Source: Flavivirga amylovorans
Lineage (GTDB): Bacteria; Bacteroidota; Bacteroidia; Flavobacteriales; Flavobacteriaceae
DNA: 64,000 nt
Reading direction: 5' to 3'
Assembly (NCBI RefSeq): GCF_030540875.1
Contig: NZ_JAUOEM010000007.1
Location: 114,470 to 178,469, forward strand
Made by a program: the position numbers and the translations under genes. Each line of letters begins with the position of its first letter. The stretch's first letter is position 1. Below, piece by piece: positions 50,445 through 58,556 of the stretch. The notes beneath the pieces were generated by a model. It was not told where the DNA came from. It did not search any database and saw nothing but the letters and a program-made list of their open reading frames with translations.

Positions 50445-51233
50445 TTATTTTGAATTATAATGCTCATCAACATAATCAATAGCTTCCTGCTGCGTTAAAA
50501 CAGCAAACTTTTTATAACGATCGTGTACATCAATAATTTCATCTAAAGCTTTTTCAACAAGGGGTTTATTTTTCCATGTATTAAGATGGGCTACAACCGT
50601 TTTTAAGCACCCATTTTTGTAAGCAATTTGTCCTAAAACATGAATTAGAGTGTCTGAGACACGTCTAGTCTCATCAAATTCCAGCGTTTTTAATAAAGGT
50701 AAAATATCTTGAGGGTGTGTGCGTCCTCGTAACTCAATACCGTGACAAATCTCTCGTCTAATTTCTTTTTCAGGGTGTTTCAAATAAGTTTTTGCCCAAT
50801 TTAAAACTGGAATTGGGTTTTTCTCTCCCATTTTCTTTACAGAACCAATAACGGCATTTCTAACGGAATGATGTTCGTCAAATAATCCAGTATCAAAAAA
50901 AGATTGCACTTTTTCAAAATGAAATTTACCAATTTCGCCAGCAGCATTTACTACGGTTTGGCGTACTTTTTCAGGGCTTGTAGTAAGCGTAGTCGAAGCA
51001 TCCAATTTTAGTAGAGCCTGTAATGTAGAAAGTATGGTAGGTTGTAGTTCTGGTTTAGAATAAAAAAGCTTGCCGATAGCTAAATAACCAGTTTTACGAA
51101 TGTAAGTGTCTTCATCAGAAAAGTGTTTTATAATATTTTCTGTTTCAATTGATGTTAGATCATTAGTAATCTCTTGAGTTATTTTTTCAACCAAGAGGAT
51201 TCGATCTGCTTTATTTAAGTCATAAAAGCCCAT
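50445..51233 (-). CDS. HEAT-repeat (DNA alkylation repeat-like) protein
   Basis: A 262-aa all-helical repeat protein. Successive helix pairs of about 35-40 residues are visible: HFSDEDTYIRKTGYLAIGKLF, VRQTVVNAAGEIGKFHFEKV, HHSVRNAVIGSVKKMGEK and KEIRREICHGIELRGRTHP. This is the ARM/HEAT pattern of AlkD-like proteins, but no catalytic residues can be confirmed. The start MGFYDLNKADRI at 51233 is preferred to one at 51296. The loop LDASTTLTTSPEKVRQT may carry an inserted repeat (see findings). Confidence 0.8.
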   Translation of the reverse strand: MGFYDLNKADRILLVEKITQEITNDLTSIETENIIKHFSDEDTYIRKTGYLAIGKLFYSKPELQPTILSTLQALLKLDASTTLTTSPEKVRQTVVNAAGEIGKFHFEKVQSFFDTGLFDEHHSVRNAVIGSVKKMGEKNPIPVLNWAKTYLKHPEKEIRREICHGIELRGRTHPQDILPLLKTLEFDETRRVSDTLIHVLGQIAYKNGCLKTVVAHLNTWKNKPLVEKALDEIIDVHDRYKKFAVLTQQEAIDYVDEHYNSK

Positions 51234-51305
51234 ATTAATAGTTTGAAGATAAAAATAAAATAAATAAATTGCATAGGATTTGTAAACCTCATTCATTTAA
51301 AGATT

Positions 51306-51758
51306 ATGAAAAATATTTTTGATTTAAACGAAACTAATGCTGCTATCGACAGAATTAATAATCTAGAAACAACAACTCAGCCAAAATGGGGAAAAATGAG
51401 TGTAGATCAAATGTTAGCGCATTGTAATGTGACTTATGAACTGGTTTTTGAGAATATTCACCCGAAACCTGGGGGTTTTAAAAAAGCACTATTAAAGTTA
51501 TTTGTTAAATCTATAGTAGTCAATGAAAAACCATATAAGAAAAATGGTAGAACAGCACCTGAGTTTTTAATTACTGATTCGAAAAACTTTGAGACGGAGA
51601 AAGAACGACTGATCAATTACTTAAATAAAACACAAAACTTAGGAGAAACGTATTTTGATAATAGGGAATCGCATTCTTTCGGTAAATTATCTAAACAAGA
51701 ATGGAATAATATGTTTTACAAACATATAGATCATCATTTAAATCAGTTTGGAGTTTAA
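51306..51758 (+). CDS. DUF1569 / DinB-like protein
   Basis: A 150-aa protein of the DinB-like superfamily (DUF1569). It has the four-helix-bundle pattern with the metal-binding histidines in position: MSVDQMLAHCNVTYEL near residue 38 and MFYKHIDHHLNQFG at the C-terminus (HIDHH). DinB-like proteins use bacillithiol-type or other cofactors as metal-dependent transferases; no substrate is known here. It is a single gene divergent from the HEAT protein and convergent with the membrane-bound regulator. Confidence 0.85.
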   Translation: MKNIFDLNETNAAIDRINNLETTTQPKWGKMSVDQMLAHCNVTYELVFENIHPKPGGFKKALLKLFVKSIVVNEKPYKKNGRTAPEFLITDSKNFETEKERLINYLNKTQNLGETYFDNRESHSFGKLSKQEWNNMFYKHIDHHLNQFGV

Positions 51759-51770
51759 ATACGAAGCCTT

Positions 51771-52619
51771 TTAAAGAACTTCCAATTTATAGCCAACGCC
51801 ATGAACATTTACGATACTTATAGAAGGATCGTCTTTGAATTTTTTTCTAAGTTTCGATATAAAGGTGTCTAAACTTCTATCAACAAAAACACCATGATCT
51901 TCCCATATTTCTTTTACAAGGGTTTCTCGTTTTACAACTTGATTTAGATTCGCGCTAAGCATCGCCATGAGCTCACACTCTTTAGCAGATAGTTTTATTT
52001 CAACAGCTTCTTTAATTAATTTGCTTTGGTCTTTATAAAACCTATAATCACCAATTTTTGAATAGGAAGTTACTTCTTTTCTATTTGTTTTTGAGTTTCT
52101 TTTTTTAAAATAGAAAAAACCAAAAAGAAGTGTGCTAGCTAATAATACTAAAAGAGTAATATAGGTTTTAAGTGTTGGGTTGTTTTCGAGAAATAGTATC
52201 TGAATCGTGTAGCAGCCTATAGGTAAATTTCTGCCTTTACATGGAATAATATCACTTTCGGTAGTGCCTTTAATTTGAAAACTATAAAATACGCCTTCAT
52301 TCTTACAGTTAAAAACTTCAACAATATATTGTTTTGGAAGCTTAGCAGCATTCAAACTATTGGTAATTGCAACTACTAGGCTATCTGGGGTTATAGAGAG
52401 CTTCTTTTGAAATGCTAACTCATACCTGTTCCCATCTAATTTAGTAATAGGCAGAATTAATGATGTAGAATCGTTATTCGCAAGCAATAGTGTGTTGCCA
52501 GCATCTCGTAAAGCTACTTTTACGGTTTCAGAAAAATGATTCTGAGGGGTATTATCCGTACAGCCTAGTAGTGTAAAGAATAATATAGCTAATAAAGAAA
52601 TAATGCGTTTTTTCATCAT
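51771..52619 (-). CDS. Membrane-bound OmpR-type winged-helix regulator
   Basis: A 282-aa one-component regulator with inverted ToxR topology. The N-terminus has a lipoprotein-like signal with Cys20 in FFTLLGCTDNTP. A periplasmic domain (about 25-148) with five Cys follows, then one transmembrane helix (about 152-171) and a cytoplasmic OmpR/PhoB-type winged helix at the C-terminus (about 190-282: IKLSAKECELMAMLSANLNQ, ETLVKEIWEDHG, SIVNVHGVGYKL). The start at 52619 gives MMKKRIISLL. It is divergent from a YceI gene, and an 11-bp repeated operator-like array lies between them. Confidence 0.88.
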   Translation of the reverse strand: MMKKRIISLLAILFFTLLGCTDNTPQNHFSETVKVALRDAGNTLLLANNDSTSLILPITKLDGNRYELAFQKKLSITPDSLVVAITNSLNAAKLPKQYIVEVFNCKNEGVFYSFQIKGTTESDIIPCKGRNLPIGCYTIQILFLENNPTLKTYITLLVLLASTLLFGFFYFKKRNSKTNRKEVTSYSKIGDYRFYKDQSKLIKEAVEIKLSAKECELMAMLSANLNQVVKRETLVKEIWEDHGVFVDRSLDTFISKLRKKFKDDPSISIVNVHGVGYKLEVL

Positions 52620-52657
52620 AATATTTAGAACAATCAAATAAATGAAAATTTTCAACT

Positions 52658-52701
52658 TTTTACACCCGTTTCACACTTCTTTCACATTTTTTTTACAAAA
52701 A
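52658..52701. promoter_or_regulatory. Four tandem 11-bp direct repeats (TTTYACAnnnn)
   Basis: Four head-to-tail units, TTTTACACCCG, TTTCACACTTC, TTTCACATTTT and TTTTACAAAAA, all with TTTYACA plus 4 nt. An 11-bp period puts the sites on one face of the helix, as in Pho-box-type operators. The array lies between the winged-helix regulator and the YceI gene. Confidence 0.7.
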
Positions 52702-52741
52702 TTCAATGTACTGCTACTAGTTTTACTGAAAAATATAAATC

Positions 52742-53407
52742 ATGCGAAAAATCATTTTACTAGCGACCATTATTTGTTTTACAGGTATCACAAATGCTCA
52801 AAGACTTATAGAAATAGACTCCTATACAGGTATTGTAGAATGGATAGGGGCTAGTTGGTTTAAATATAATATTCAAAACCGTACAGAAATAGATACTTCT
52901 AAAAGTATTGTAAAATGGACAGGATCTAATCTGTTTAAATATAATAAGCATTTTGGTACTGTAAATTTTATTAACGGACATATTATTAATTCCAACGATG
53001 TTATCTTGGGAGGCTATTTCGAAATAAATATGAATTCCATTGTAAATACCGATGGAAAATATAATGAGATGTTAGTATCACATTTAAAGAATAAGGATTT
53101 CTTTGATGTAGATAAATATCCTATTGCTAAAATAAAGTTTACCGAAGTTGTTCATAAAAATGTAAATACCATTAAGGTGAAAGCGGATCTGACTATTAAA
53201 AATATCACCAATCAGGTTCATTTTAATATAAAGTATAAAGTTGTAGATGGGAGGTATGAAATGAATTCAAAATTTATTATCGACAGAACCAGATGGGGTA
53301 TTGAATACCAATCAAAAGGTTTGTTTGCCAATATAAAAAACGATATTATTTCTGATGCTATTGAGTTCGAAGTTGTAATTCAATTACCTTTAAAGGATGG
53401 CTGCTAA
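52742..53407 (+). CDS. YceI-family protein with N-terminal strand duplication
   Basis: A 221-aa secreted lipocalin-like protein of the YceI family, which binds isoprenoid-like lipids. Signal peptide about 1-19 (MRKIILLATIICFTGITNAQ). The first YceI strand-loop unit is present twice: EIDSYTGIVEWIGASWFKYN then EIDTSKSIVKWTGSNLFKYN. After that follow HFGTVNFINGHI, GYFEINMNSIVNTDG and the C-terminal FIIDRTRWGIEY, all family-typical. It is divergent from the membrane-bound regulator and probably its target. The 3' end overlaps the LD-carboxypeptidase gene by 4 bp. Confidence 0.9.
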   Translation: MRKIILLATIICFTGITNAQRLIEIDSYTGIVEWIGASWFKYNIQNRTEIDTSKSIVKWTGSNLFKYNKHFGTVNFINGHIINSNDVILGGYFEINMNSIVNTDGKYNEMLVSHLKNKDFFDVDKYPIAKIKFTEVVHKNVNTIKVKADLTIKNITNQVHFNIKYKVVDGRYEMNSKFIIDRTRWGIEYQSKGLFANIKNDIISDAIEFEVVIQLPLKDGC

Positions 53408-54420
53408 TCCTCAAAAACGATTGTAGATCGCTCTTTACCAATTGTTAACTTAATGGTTTTTCCCAAAATCATAGCACGATTGTCTTTTTCATGCCCTGCA
53501 GGCATATTAAATACAATAGGAAAATTATAATCGGATAAAGCATCTAAAATAAGCTGTTCGATAGAAGCCCCCCAAAGCGTAGTGTTCTTTCTAAGTTTAG
53601 TCATATCACCAACAATAACACCTTTACAGTTTTTAAAATAACCAGCGCGTTTTAAACTTTGTAGCATACGATCTATATGGTATTTATATTCACCAATTTC
53701 TTCAATGAACAAAATTTTCCCAGTAGTATCAATACTAGTTTTCGAGCCTAACATGGTGTGTAGCATGGTTAAGTTACCACCAACAACAGGAGCCAATACA
53801 TGTCCTGTTTTGTTGTATTTAGAACCTTCCAAAGTATAGCTTAGAGACTTTCCAAAAATTGCATCTTTAAATGTTGAAAGTGTTTCTTTAATAGACCCTA
53901 AATCGTCTTGTAAACTAGTACACATCATAGCATGAATAGATTGTACGCCTACATTATGAACTTGATTATGCAGTGCCGTAATATCAGAGTAACCAATAAG
54001 CCATTTTGGGTTTTGTTTAAATTTGGTATAATCTAATTTATCTAAAATTCTAACCGTTCCATAGCCACCACGAGCACACCATATGGCACTTATTTTAGGA
54101 TCGTCTAAAGCATTTTGGAAATCTTCACAGCGTTCATCGTCAGTCCCTGCAAAATGATTAGCTTGACTAAAAACATGTTTGCCAACTACGGCATGTAATC
54201 CCCAACTTTTTAAAAGTGCTTTAGCTTGTTGCACTTCCTTAGTTCTATTCTTTAAAACGCCTGAAGGTGCCACTATGGCAACCGTATCGCCTGCTTTTAA
54301 GTATGGTGGTTGTATCAATGTATTTGTTTTAGTTGACAACGTATTTTGTGCTGCAAGCTGTTTTTCCCCAAAGAAAAAAATAATACAACACAACGCAGTA
54401 ATTAATGAGATTTTTGACAT
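53404..54420 (-). CDS. LD-carboxypeptidase (S66 family)
   Basis: A 338-aa serine peptidase that trims the terminal D-Ala of peptidoglycan tetrapeptides. Signal peptide MSKISLITALCCIIFFF...LAAQ places it in the periplasm. S66 signatures: AIVAPSGVLKNR, CARGGYGTVRILDKLDY, GYSDITALH with the nucleophilic Ser, ILFIEEIGEYKYHIDRM, and MPAGHEKDN with the catalytic His. The ATG at 54420 is preferred to the earlier one at 54435. It is convergent with the YceI gene and divergent from metG. Confidence 0.9.
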   Translation of the reverse strand: MSKISLITALCCIIFFFGEKQLAAQNTLSTKTNTLIQPPYLKAGDTVAIVAPSGVLKNRTKEVQQAKALLKSWGLHAVVGKHVFSQANHFAGTDDERCEDFQNALDDPKISAIWCARGGYGTVRILDKLDYTKFKQNPKWLIGYSDITALHNQVHNVGVQSIHAMMCTSLQDDLGSIKETLSTFKDAIFGKSLSYTLEGSKYNKTGHVLAPVVGGNLTMLHTMLGSKTSIDTTGKILFIEEIGEYKYHIDRMLQSLKRAGYFKNCKGVIVGDMTKLRKNTTLWGASIEQLILDALSDYNFPIVFNMPAGHEKDNRAMILGKTIKLTIGKERSTIVFED

Positions 54421-54463
54421 AATGTAAATGTACATTTTTTTTCTAAATCGTAGTCAAAATGCG

Positions 54464-54471
54464 TACTTTTG
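54464..54471 (+). promoter_or_regulatory. Candidate metG minus-7 box
   Basis: TACTTTTG matches TAnnTTTG exactly, 19 nt before the metG ATG at 54491. It lies inside the longer reading frame, which supports the later start. Confidence 0.5.
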
Positions 54472-54490
54472 TCCCTTATTTAAAAAAGAA

Positions 54491-56557
54491 ATGAGCGCAC
54501 CTAAACGATATACGATTACCACAGCACTTCCTTATACAAATGGGCCAATTCATATTGGACATTTAGCAGGAGTTTATGTTCCGGCAGATATTTATGCACG
54601 TTATTTACGATTAACAGGAAACGATGTTATACTTATTGGTGGAAGTGATGAGCATGGTGTCCCTATTACAATTAAAGCGAAAAACGAAGGTGTGTCACCA
54701 CAAGATGTCGTAGATAAATACCATGCCATTATTAAGAAGTCGTTTGAAGATTTTGGAATCACTTTTGATAATTATTCACGTACATCTGCGAAGGTTCATC
54801 ATAAAACAGCTTCAGAGTTTTTTACAACTTTAAATAATAAAGGGGAGTTTATTGAAGAAGTAACAGAACAATTGTATGATGCAGAAGCTAATCAATTTTT
54901 AGCAGACCGATTTGTGATTGGGACATGTCCTAAATGTGGAAATGAAGAAAGTTATGGCGATCAATGTGAAAATTGTGGCACCAGTCATAATGCAACCGAT
55001 TTAATAAATCCGAAGTCAGCTCTAACAGGAAATACGCCGACTTTAAAACAGACAAAGCACTGGTTTTTACCTTTAGATAAACATGAAGCCTTTTTAAAAG
55101 AATGGATTCTTGAAGGACATAAAAAAGATTGGAAATCTAATGTATACGGACAATGTAAATCTTGGATTGATGATGGCTTACGTCCTCGTGCCGTAACCCG
55201 AGATTTAGATTGGGGAATTCCTGTGCCAGCAGAAGGTGGAGAAGGAAAAGTACTTTATGTTTGGTTTGATGCTCCAATAGGATATATCTCATCTACTATA
55301 GAATGGGCAGAACGCGAAGGGAAAAATTGGGAGCCCTATTGGAAAGATAAGGATACTAAATTGGTTCATTTTATAGGAAAAGATAATATAGTATTTCACT
55401 GTATTATTTTTCCAGCCATGTTAAAAGCCGAAGGTTCTTATATTTTACCAGAAAATGTACCTGCTAATGAATTTTTAAATTTAGAAGGTAATAAACTATC
55501 AACCTCAAAAAACTGGGCTGTTTGGTTACCAGAGTATTTAGAAGAATTTCCTGGTCAGCAAGATGTTTTACGTTATGCTTTAACGTCCAATGCACCAGAA
55601 ACAAAGGATAATGATTTTACGTGGAAAGATTTTCAAGCAAGAAATAATAACGAATTAGTAGCTATTTTTGGAAACTTTATTAATCGTGTTGTCGTGTTAA
55701 CTAACAAGTATTATGATGGTGTGATTCCCGAGCCAAATGCATTATCTCAAATAGATGAAGAAACGTTGGCAGCGGTAAAAGCGTATCCCGATGTAATTTC
55801 CAGTTCTCTTGAGCGCTACCGCTTTAGAGAAGCACAACAGGAGCTTATGAATTTGGCACGACTAGGTAATAAATATTTAGCAGATGAAGAACCTTGGAAG
55901 GTGATTAAAGTAGATGAAGAACGTACGAAAACAATTATGTACGTTGCGCTGCAAATAGCCTCGGCTTTAGCAACTTTGAGCGAACCATTTTTACCATTCA
56001 CATCAAAAAAGTTAAAAGATATTCTTTGTCATTCCGCACTTGATGCGGAATCCACTTGGAATGAAGTTAAAACAAAAGAAATTTTAATTCCAGCAGGTCA
56101 TAAAATAAGAAAAGCGGAATTACTATTCTCTAAAATAGAAGATACTACTATTCAAGCACAGCTTGATAAACTAGAAGCCAGTAAAAAAGCAAACGAGGTA
56201 GAAAATGCTGTCGTAGAACCGCAAAAGGATACCATTACGTTTGAAGATTTTACGAAACTAGACATGCGTGTTGGAACCATTTTGGAAGCTGAAAAAATGC
56301 CAAAAGCAAAAAAACTTCTCGTTTTAAAAGTAGATACGGGTATTGATGTGCGAACCATTGTTTCTGGTATAGCAGAAAGTTTTACAGCCGAAGAAGTCGT
56401 TGGAAAACGGGTCACCGTTTTAGTGAATCTAGCACCAAGAGCATTAAGAGGTGTTGAGAGTGAAGGTATGATTTTAATGACAGAAACACCCGATGGGAAA
56501 TTGGTCTTTGTAAATCCAGATGATACTGCTGTAACCAATGGGTTGCAGATAAGTTAA
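54491..56557 (+). CDS. metG: Methionine--tRNA ligase
   Basis: Charges tRNA-Met. The 688-aa long form has HIGH (21-24), a zinc-knuckle CPKCGNEE...CENC (Cys146, 149 and a later pair), the KMSKS-type loop KLSTS (335-339), an anticodon-binding domain, and a C-terminal tRNA-binding EMAP-like domain (about 575-688) starting [18 protein letters not shown]. In the linker between the two (about residues 513-521, CHSALDAES) a REP-like palindrome is read as coding sequence. The ATG at 54491 is chosen because a minus-7 box lies just upstream. Confidence 0.97.
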   Translation: MSAPKRYTITTALPYTNGPIHIGHLAGVYVPADIYARYLRLTGNDVILIGGSDEHGVPITIKAKNEGVSPQDVVDKYHAIIKKSFEDFGITFDNYSRTSAKVHHKTASEFFTTLNNKGEFIEEVTEQLYDAEANQFLADRFVIGTCPKCGNEESYGDQCENCGTSHNATDLINPKSALTGNTPTLKQTKHWFLPLDKHEAFLKEWILEGHKKDWKSNVYGQCKSWIDDGLRPRAVTRDLDWGIPVPAEGGEGKVLYVWFDAPIGYISSTIEWAEREGKNWEPYWKDKDTKLVHFIGKDNIVFHCIIFPAMLKAEGSYILPENVPANEFLNLEGNKLSTSKNWAVWLPEYLEEFPGQQDVLRYALTSNAPETKDNDFTWKDFQARNNNELVAIFGNFINRVVVLTNKYYDGVIPEPNALSQIDEETLAAVKAYPDVISSSLERYRFREAQQELMNLARLGNKYLADEEPWKVIKVDEERTKTIMYVALQIASALATLSEPFLPFTSKKLKDILCHSALDAESTWNEVKTKEILIPAGHKIRKAELLFSKIEDTTIQAQLDKLEASKKANEVENAVVEPQKDTITFEDFTKLDMRVGTILEAEKMPKAKKLLVLKVDTGIDVRTIVSGIAESFTAEEVVGKRVTVLVNLAPRALRGVESEGMILMTETPDGKLVFVNPDDTAVTNGLQIS
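56028..56053. repeat. REP-like palindrome inside metG
   Basis: GTCATTCCGCA-CTTGA-TGCGGAATCC: perfect 8-bp arms ATTCCGCA/TGCGGAAT, of the same family as those near trpS, scoB and hemE but inverted relative to the gene. It is read in frame without a stop. Confidence 0.75.
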
Positions 56558-56669
56558 TCGTTTAGCCCTAAAGTATTTTGTGCAAAACACACATGGTATT
56601 GACTTAATTTTATCTTAATATTATTACAGACATTAAAGAATTATTTAACTTTACATAAAAAGAAATATT

Positions 56670-57188
56670 ATGTTATCAAAAACTATAGAAGACGCATTAA
56701 ATAATCAAATAAGAATAGAGGCAGAATCTTCTCAAATTTATTTAGCTATGGCTTGCTGGGCTGAGGTAAAAGGCTTGGAAGGTGTCTCAAATTTCATGTA
56801 TGCACAATCTGATGAAGAACGCGAACATATGTTAAAATTAGTAAAGTTTGTTAACGAACGAGGTGGTCATGCAAAAATTTCTCAGTTAGCAGCACCGAAT
56901 GTAACCTTTAAATCTTTTAAAGAGATGTTTGAGAAGTTATTTGAACATGAAGTGTTTGTATCTCAAAGTATTAATGAATTAGTACATATTAGCCTTCAAG
57001 AAAAAGATTATGCAACGCACAACTTTTTACAATGGTATGTAGCAGAACAAATAGAAGAAGAAGCAGTAGCTCGTACTATTCTTGACAAGATTAATATGAT
57101 TGGTGATGACAAAGGCGGTTTGTATTTATTCGATAGAGATATTGAAAACTTAACCGTGACAACTGCAGCAACCAATGCGCCTCAATAA
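56670..57188 (+). CDS. ftnA: Ferritin
   Basis: A 172-aa non-haem ferritin that stores iron as ferric mineral in a 24-mer. Ferroxidase-centre residues are visible: Glu17/18 in RIEAESSQIYL, the EEREHM segment (Glu50, His53) and QYVAEQIEEEA-type residues (YVAEQIEEEAVA). The end is short, without a haem-binding Met feature of bacterioferritins. It is a single gene between metG and the small Cys-rich ORF. No obvious iron-responsive site lies in its leader. Confidence 0.95.
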   Translation: MLSKTIEDALNNQIRIEAESSQIYLAMACWAEVKGLEGVSNFMYAQSDEEREHMLKLVKFVNERGGHAKISQLAAPNVTFKSFKEMFEKLFEHEVFVSQSINELVHISLQEKDYATHNFLQWYVAEQIEEEAVARTILDKINMIGDDKGGLYLFDRDIENLTVTTAATNAPQ

Positions 57189-57227
57189 TTTTAACAACAA
57201 AACTTATTTAGATTAAATAAAAATAAG

Positions 57228-57235
57228 TATTTTTG
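57228..57235 (+). promoter_or_regulatory. Candidate minus-7 box for the small Cys-rich gene
   Basis: TATTTTTG matches TAnnTTTG, 28 nt before the TTG start at 57264. Confidence 0.4.
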
Positions 57236-57263
57236 CCAAGTTATCTAAATTTTAGATTCTGTT

Positions 57264-57425
57264 TTGGGCAAAAAGAAGAAAAAAAAGGCAATTAAAAAAT
57301 TACAACAAATTGGTATTATTACTACCGATAAAGTAAAAACAAGTTGTTGTAAAAAATTTAAAAAAGGCGAAAATAAACGCTGTAAAAAATGCCCTTGTTT
57401 TGATTTGCTTAAAAAAGTGGCTTAG
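57264..57425 (+). CDS. Small Cys-rich basic protein (53 aa)
   Basis: A frame with a TTG start: GKKKKKKAIKKLQQIGII..., then TSCCKKFKKGENKRCKKCPCFDLLKKVA. There are five cysteines (a CC pair and RCKKCPC) and a very basic N-terminus. From memory, similar short proteins with a lysine-rich head and the SCC...RCK-CP-FDLLKK tail occur across Flavobacteriaceae. It could bind metal or RNA. A TAnnTTTG box precedes it. Its stop is 1 bp from the convergent T9SS protein stop. Confidence 0.6.
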   Translation: MGKKKKKKAIKKLQQIGIITTDKVKTSCCKKFKKGENKRCKKCPCFDLLKKVA

Positions 57426-57426
57426 T

Positions 57427-57762
57427 TTATTTTATAATTAACTTTTTAGTTTCCTGTTTATTATTTTCATTTTTCACCTGTATAAAGTACACACCACTTT
57501 TTAGTTGTGAAACATCTATTTTTATAATGATCTTATTGAAAAAATAAGAAGCAACTACATTTTCCTGAACGTCAATAATTTCAATGCTCTTGATTTTATT
57601 AGTGCCAATTACAAATAATTCATTATCTGCCGGGTTTGGATGAAACTTAAATATATCGGCCTTTGCATTTCTTGTCTCTACAATATTATTGTTCGTTTTT
57701 TCTTGAGAAAAAGACACATTATAAATTTGGAAAATCAAAAGCAAACAAAACAAATTTTTCAT
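57427..57762 (-). CDS. Minimal T9SS C-terminal sorting domain protein
   Basis: A 111-aa protein. Signal peptide about 1-19 (MKNLFCLLLIFQIYNVSFSQ), a short polar linker, then a type A T9SS sorting domain filling residues 35-111: FHPNPADNELFVIG, IEIIDVQENVV, IDVSQLKSGVYFIQV and the final QETKKLIIK. There is almost no passenger. It is therefore either a surface anchor peptide, a regulator, or a remnant of a larger secreted protein that lost its cargo. It supports T9SS in this organism. Confidence 0.85.
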   Translation of the reverse strand: MKNLFCLLLIFQIYNVSFSQEKTNNNIVETRNAKADIFKFHPNPADNELFVIGTNKIKSIEIIDVQENVVASYFFNKIIIKIDVSQLKSGVYFIQVKNENNKQETKKLIIK

Positions 57763-58047
57763 ATCGTAGATGTTTATTGTTTGTGTTAAGTGGTTTATAA
57801 TTAACGGAATATCGAAGGGTTAATTATACCTATAATTATTTGAGCCAAAATTTTTAAAACTTCAATACAATTTTTTCGTCTTTTTAGACTCATTATTATC
57901 TAAGTGATTGTATAAAACAAGTGACCTATTTAGTTAATTTGTGTCAAACATCATGGGCTGAAAATTTTTTCAGAAAAAACAGATGAAGAACATCTGAAAA
58001 CAAGATGAGTTCGTAAATACTTTAGACATTTATTAAATTTTAATTCT

Positions 58048-58521
58048 ATGAAAAACACATTTATTTTTTTAATTATAATTAGTTTGATGTCCTGTGGAAC
58101 ATCAAAAACCGTAAGGGTTTCAAAAAAAGTAATTAAAGGTGATTGGTCACTAAGTTCAATAAGCTATGATAAACCTGGAACTTACAAGATAAAATTGTTG
58201 AGCGACGTTTCTAAAGAGTGTTTTGAAGGTAGTACCTGGAAATTTGTATCTAACAATAATACGGGAATCTATGCAATCAATAATGGGAACTGTGAAACAG
58301 GAGATAGATACTTCAATTTCACTGTTCAAGAAGTTGATGCAGAAACAGGGTTATATCATTTCTTATTAAAACCAACAGATATAAAAGGTAAGTCTGAGAC
58401 AAACCGAGGATTTAGAATAGAACTTAGCGAACTATCCAATACAGACATGCAATGGCAGCAAACAGTTTCCGTAGATGGTGAGCCGTTTACAATAAACATG
58501 AATTTTGTTAAACTACAGTAA
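58048..58521 (+). CDS. Lipocalin-family lipoprotein
   Basis: A 157-aa outer-membrane-type lipoprotein. Signal MKNTFIFLIIISLMSCGTSK with lipidated Cys16. The barrel begins KVIKGDWSLSSISYDKPG, the lipocalin GxW start, and includes SKECFEGSTWKFVSNNNTG and the last strand FTINMNFVKL. It is followed after 35 bp by an OmpA-family gene, a pair often seen together in flavobacteria. The ligand is unknown. Confidence 0.85.
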   Translation: MKNTFIFLIIISLMSCGTSKTVRVSKKVIKGDWSLSSISYDKPGTYKIKLLSDVSKECFEGSTWKFVSNNNTGIYAINNGNCETGDRYFNFTVQEVDAETGLYHFLLKPTDIKGKSETNRGFRIELSELSNTDMQWQQTVSVDGEPFTINMNFVKLQ

Positions 58522-58556
58522 AATTTAAATTATAACAATTTCAAAAAATTTAAGAA

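Noticed and set aside
56152..56538. 128-codon minus-strand frame at the end of metG
   Set aside because: Shadow of the EMAP-like tRNA-binding domain, which is convincing in the plus frame.
57202..57220. AT-rich inverted repeat TTATTTA-gat-TAAATAA upstream of the small Cys-rich gene, considered as an iron operator
   Set aside because: Only 7-bp arms in very AT-rich DNA; no closer match to the hem palindrome and likely by chance.
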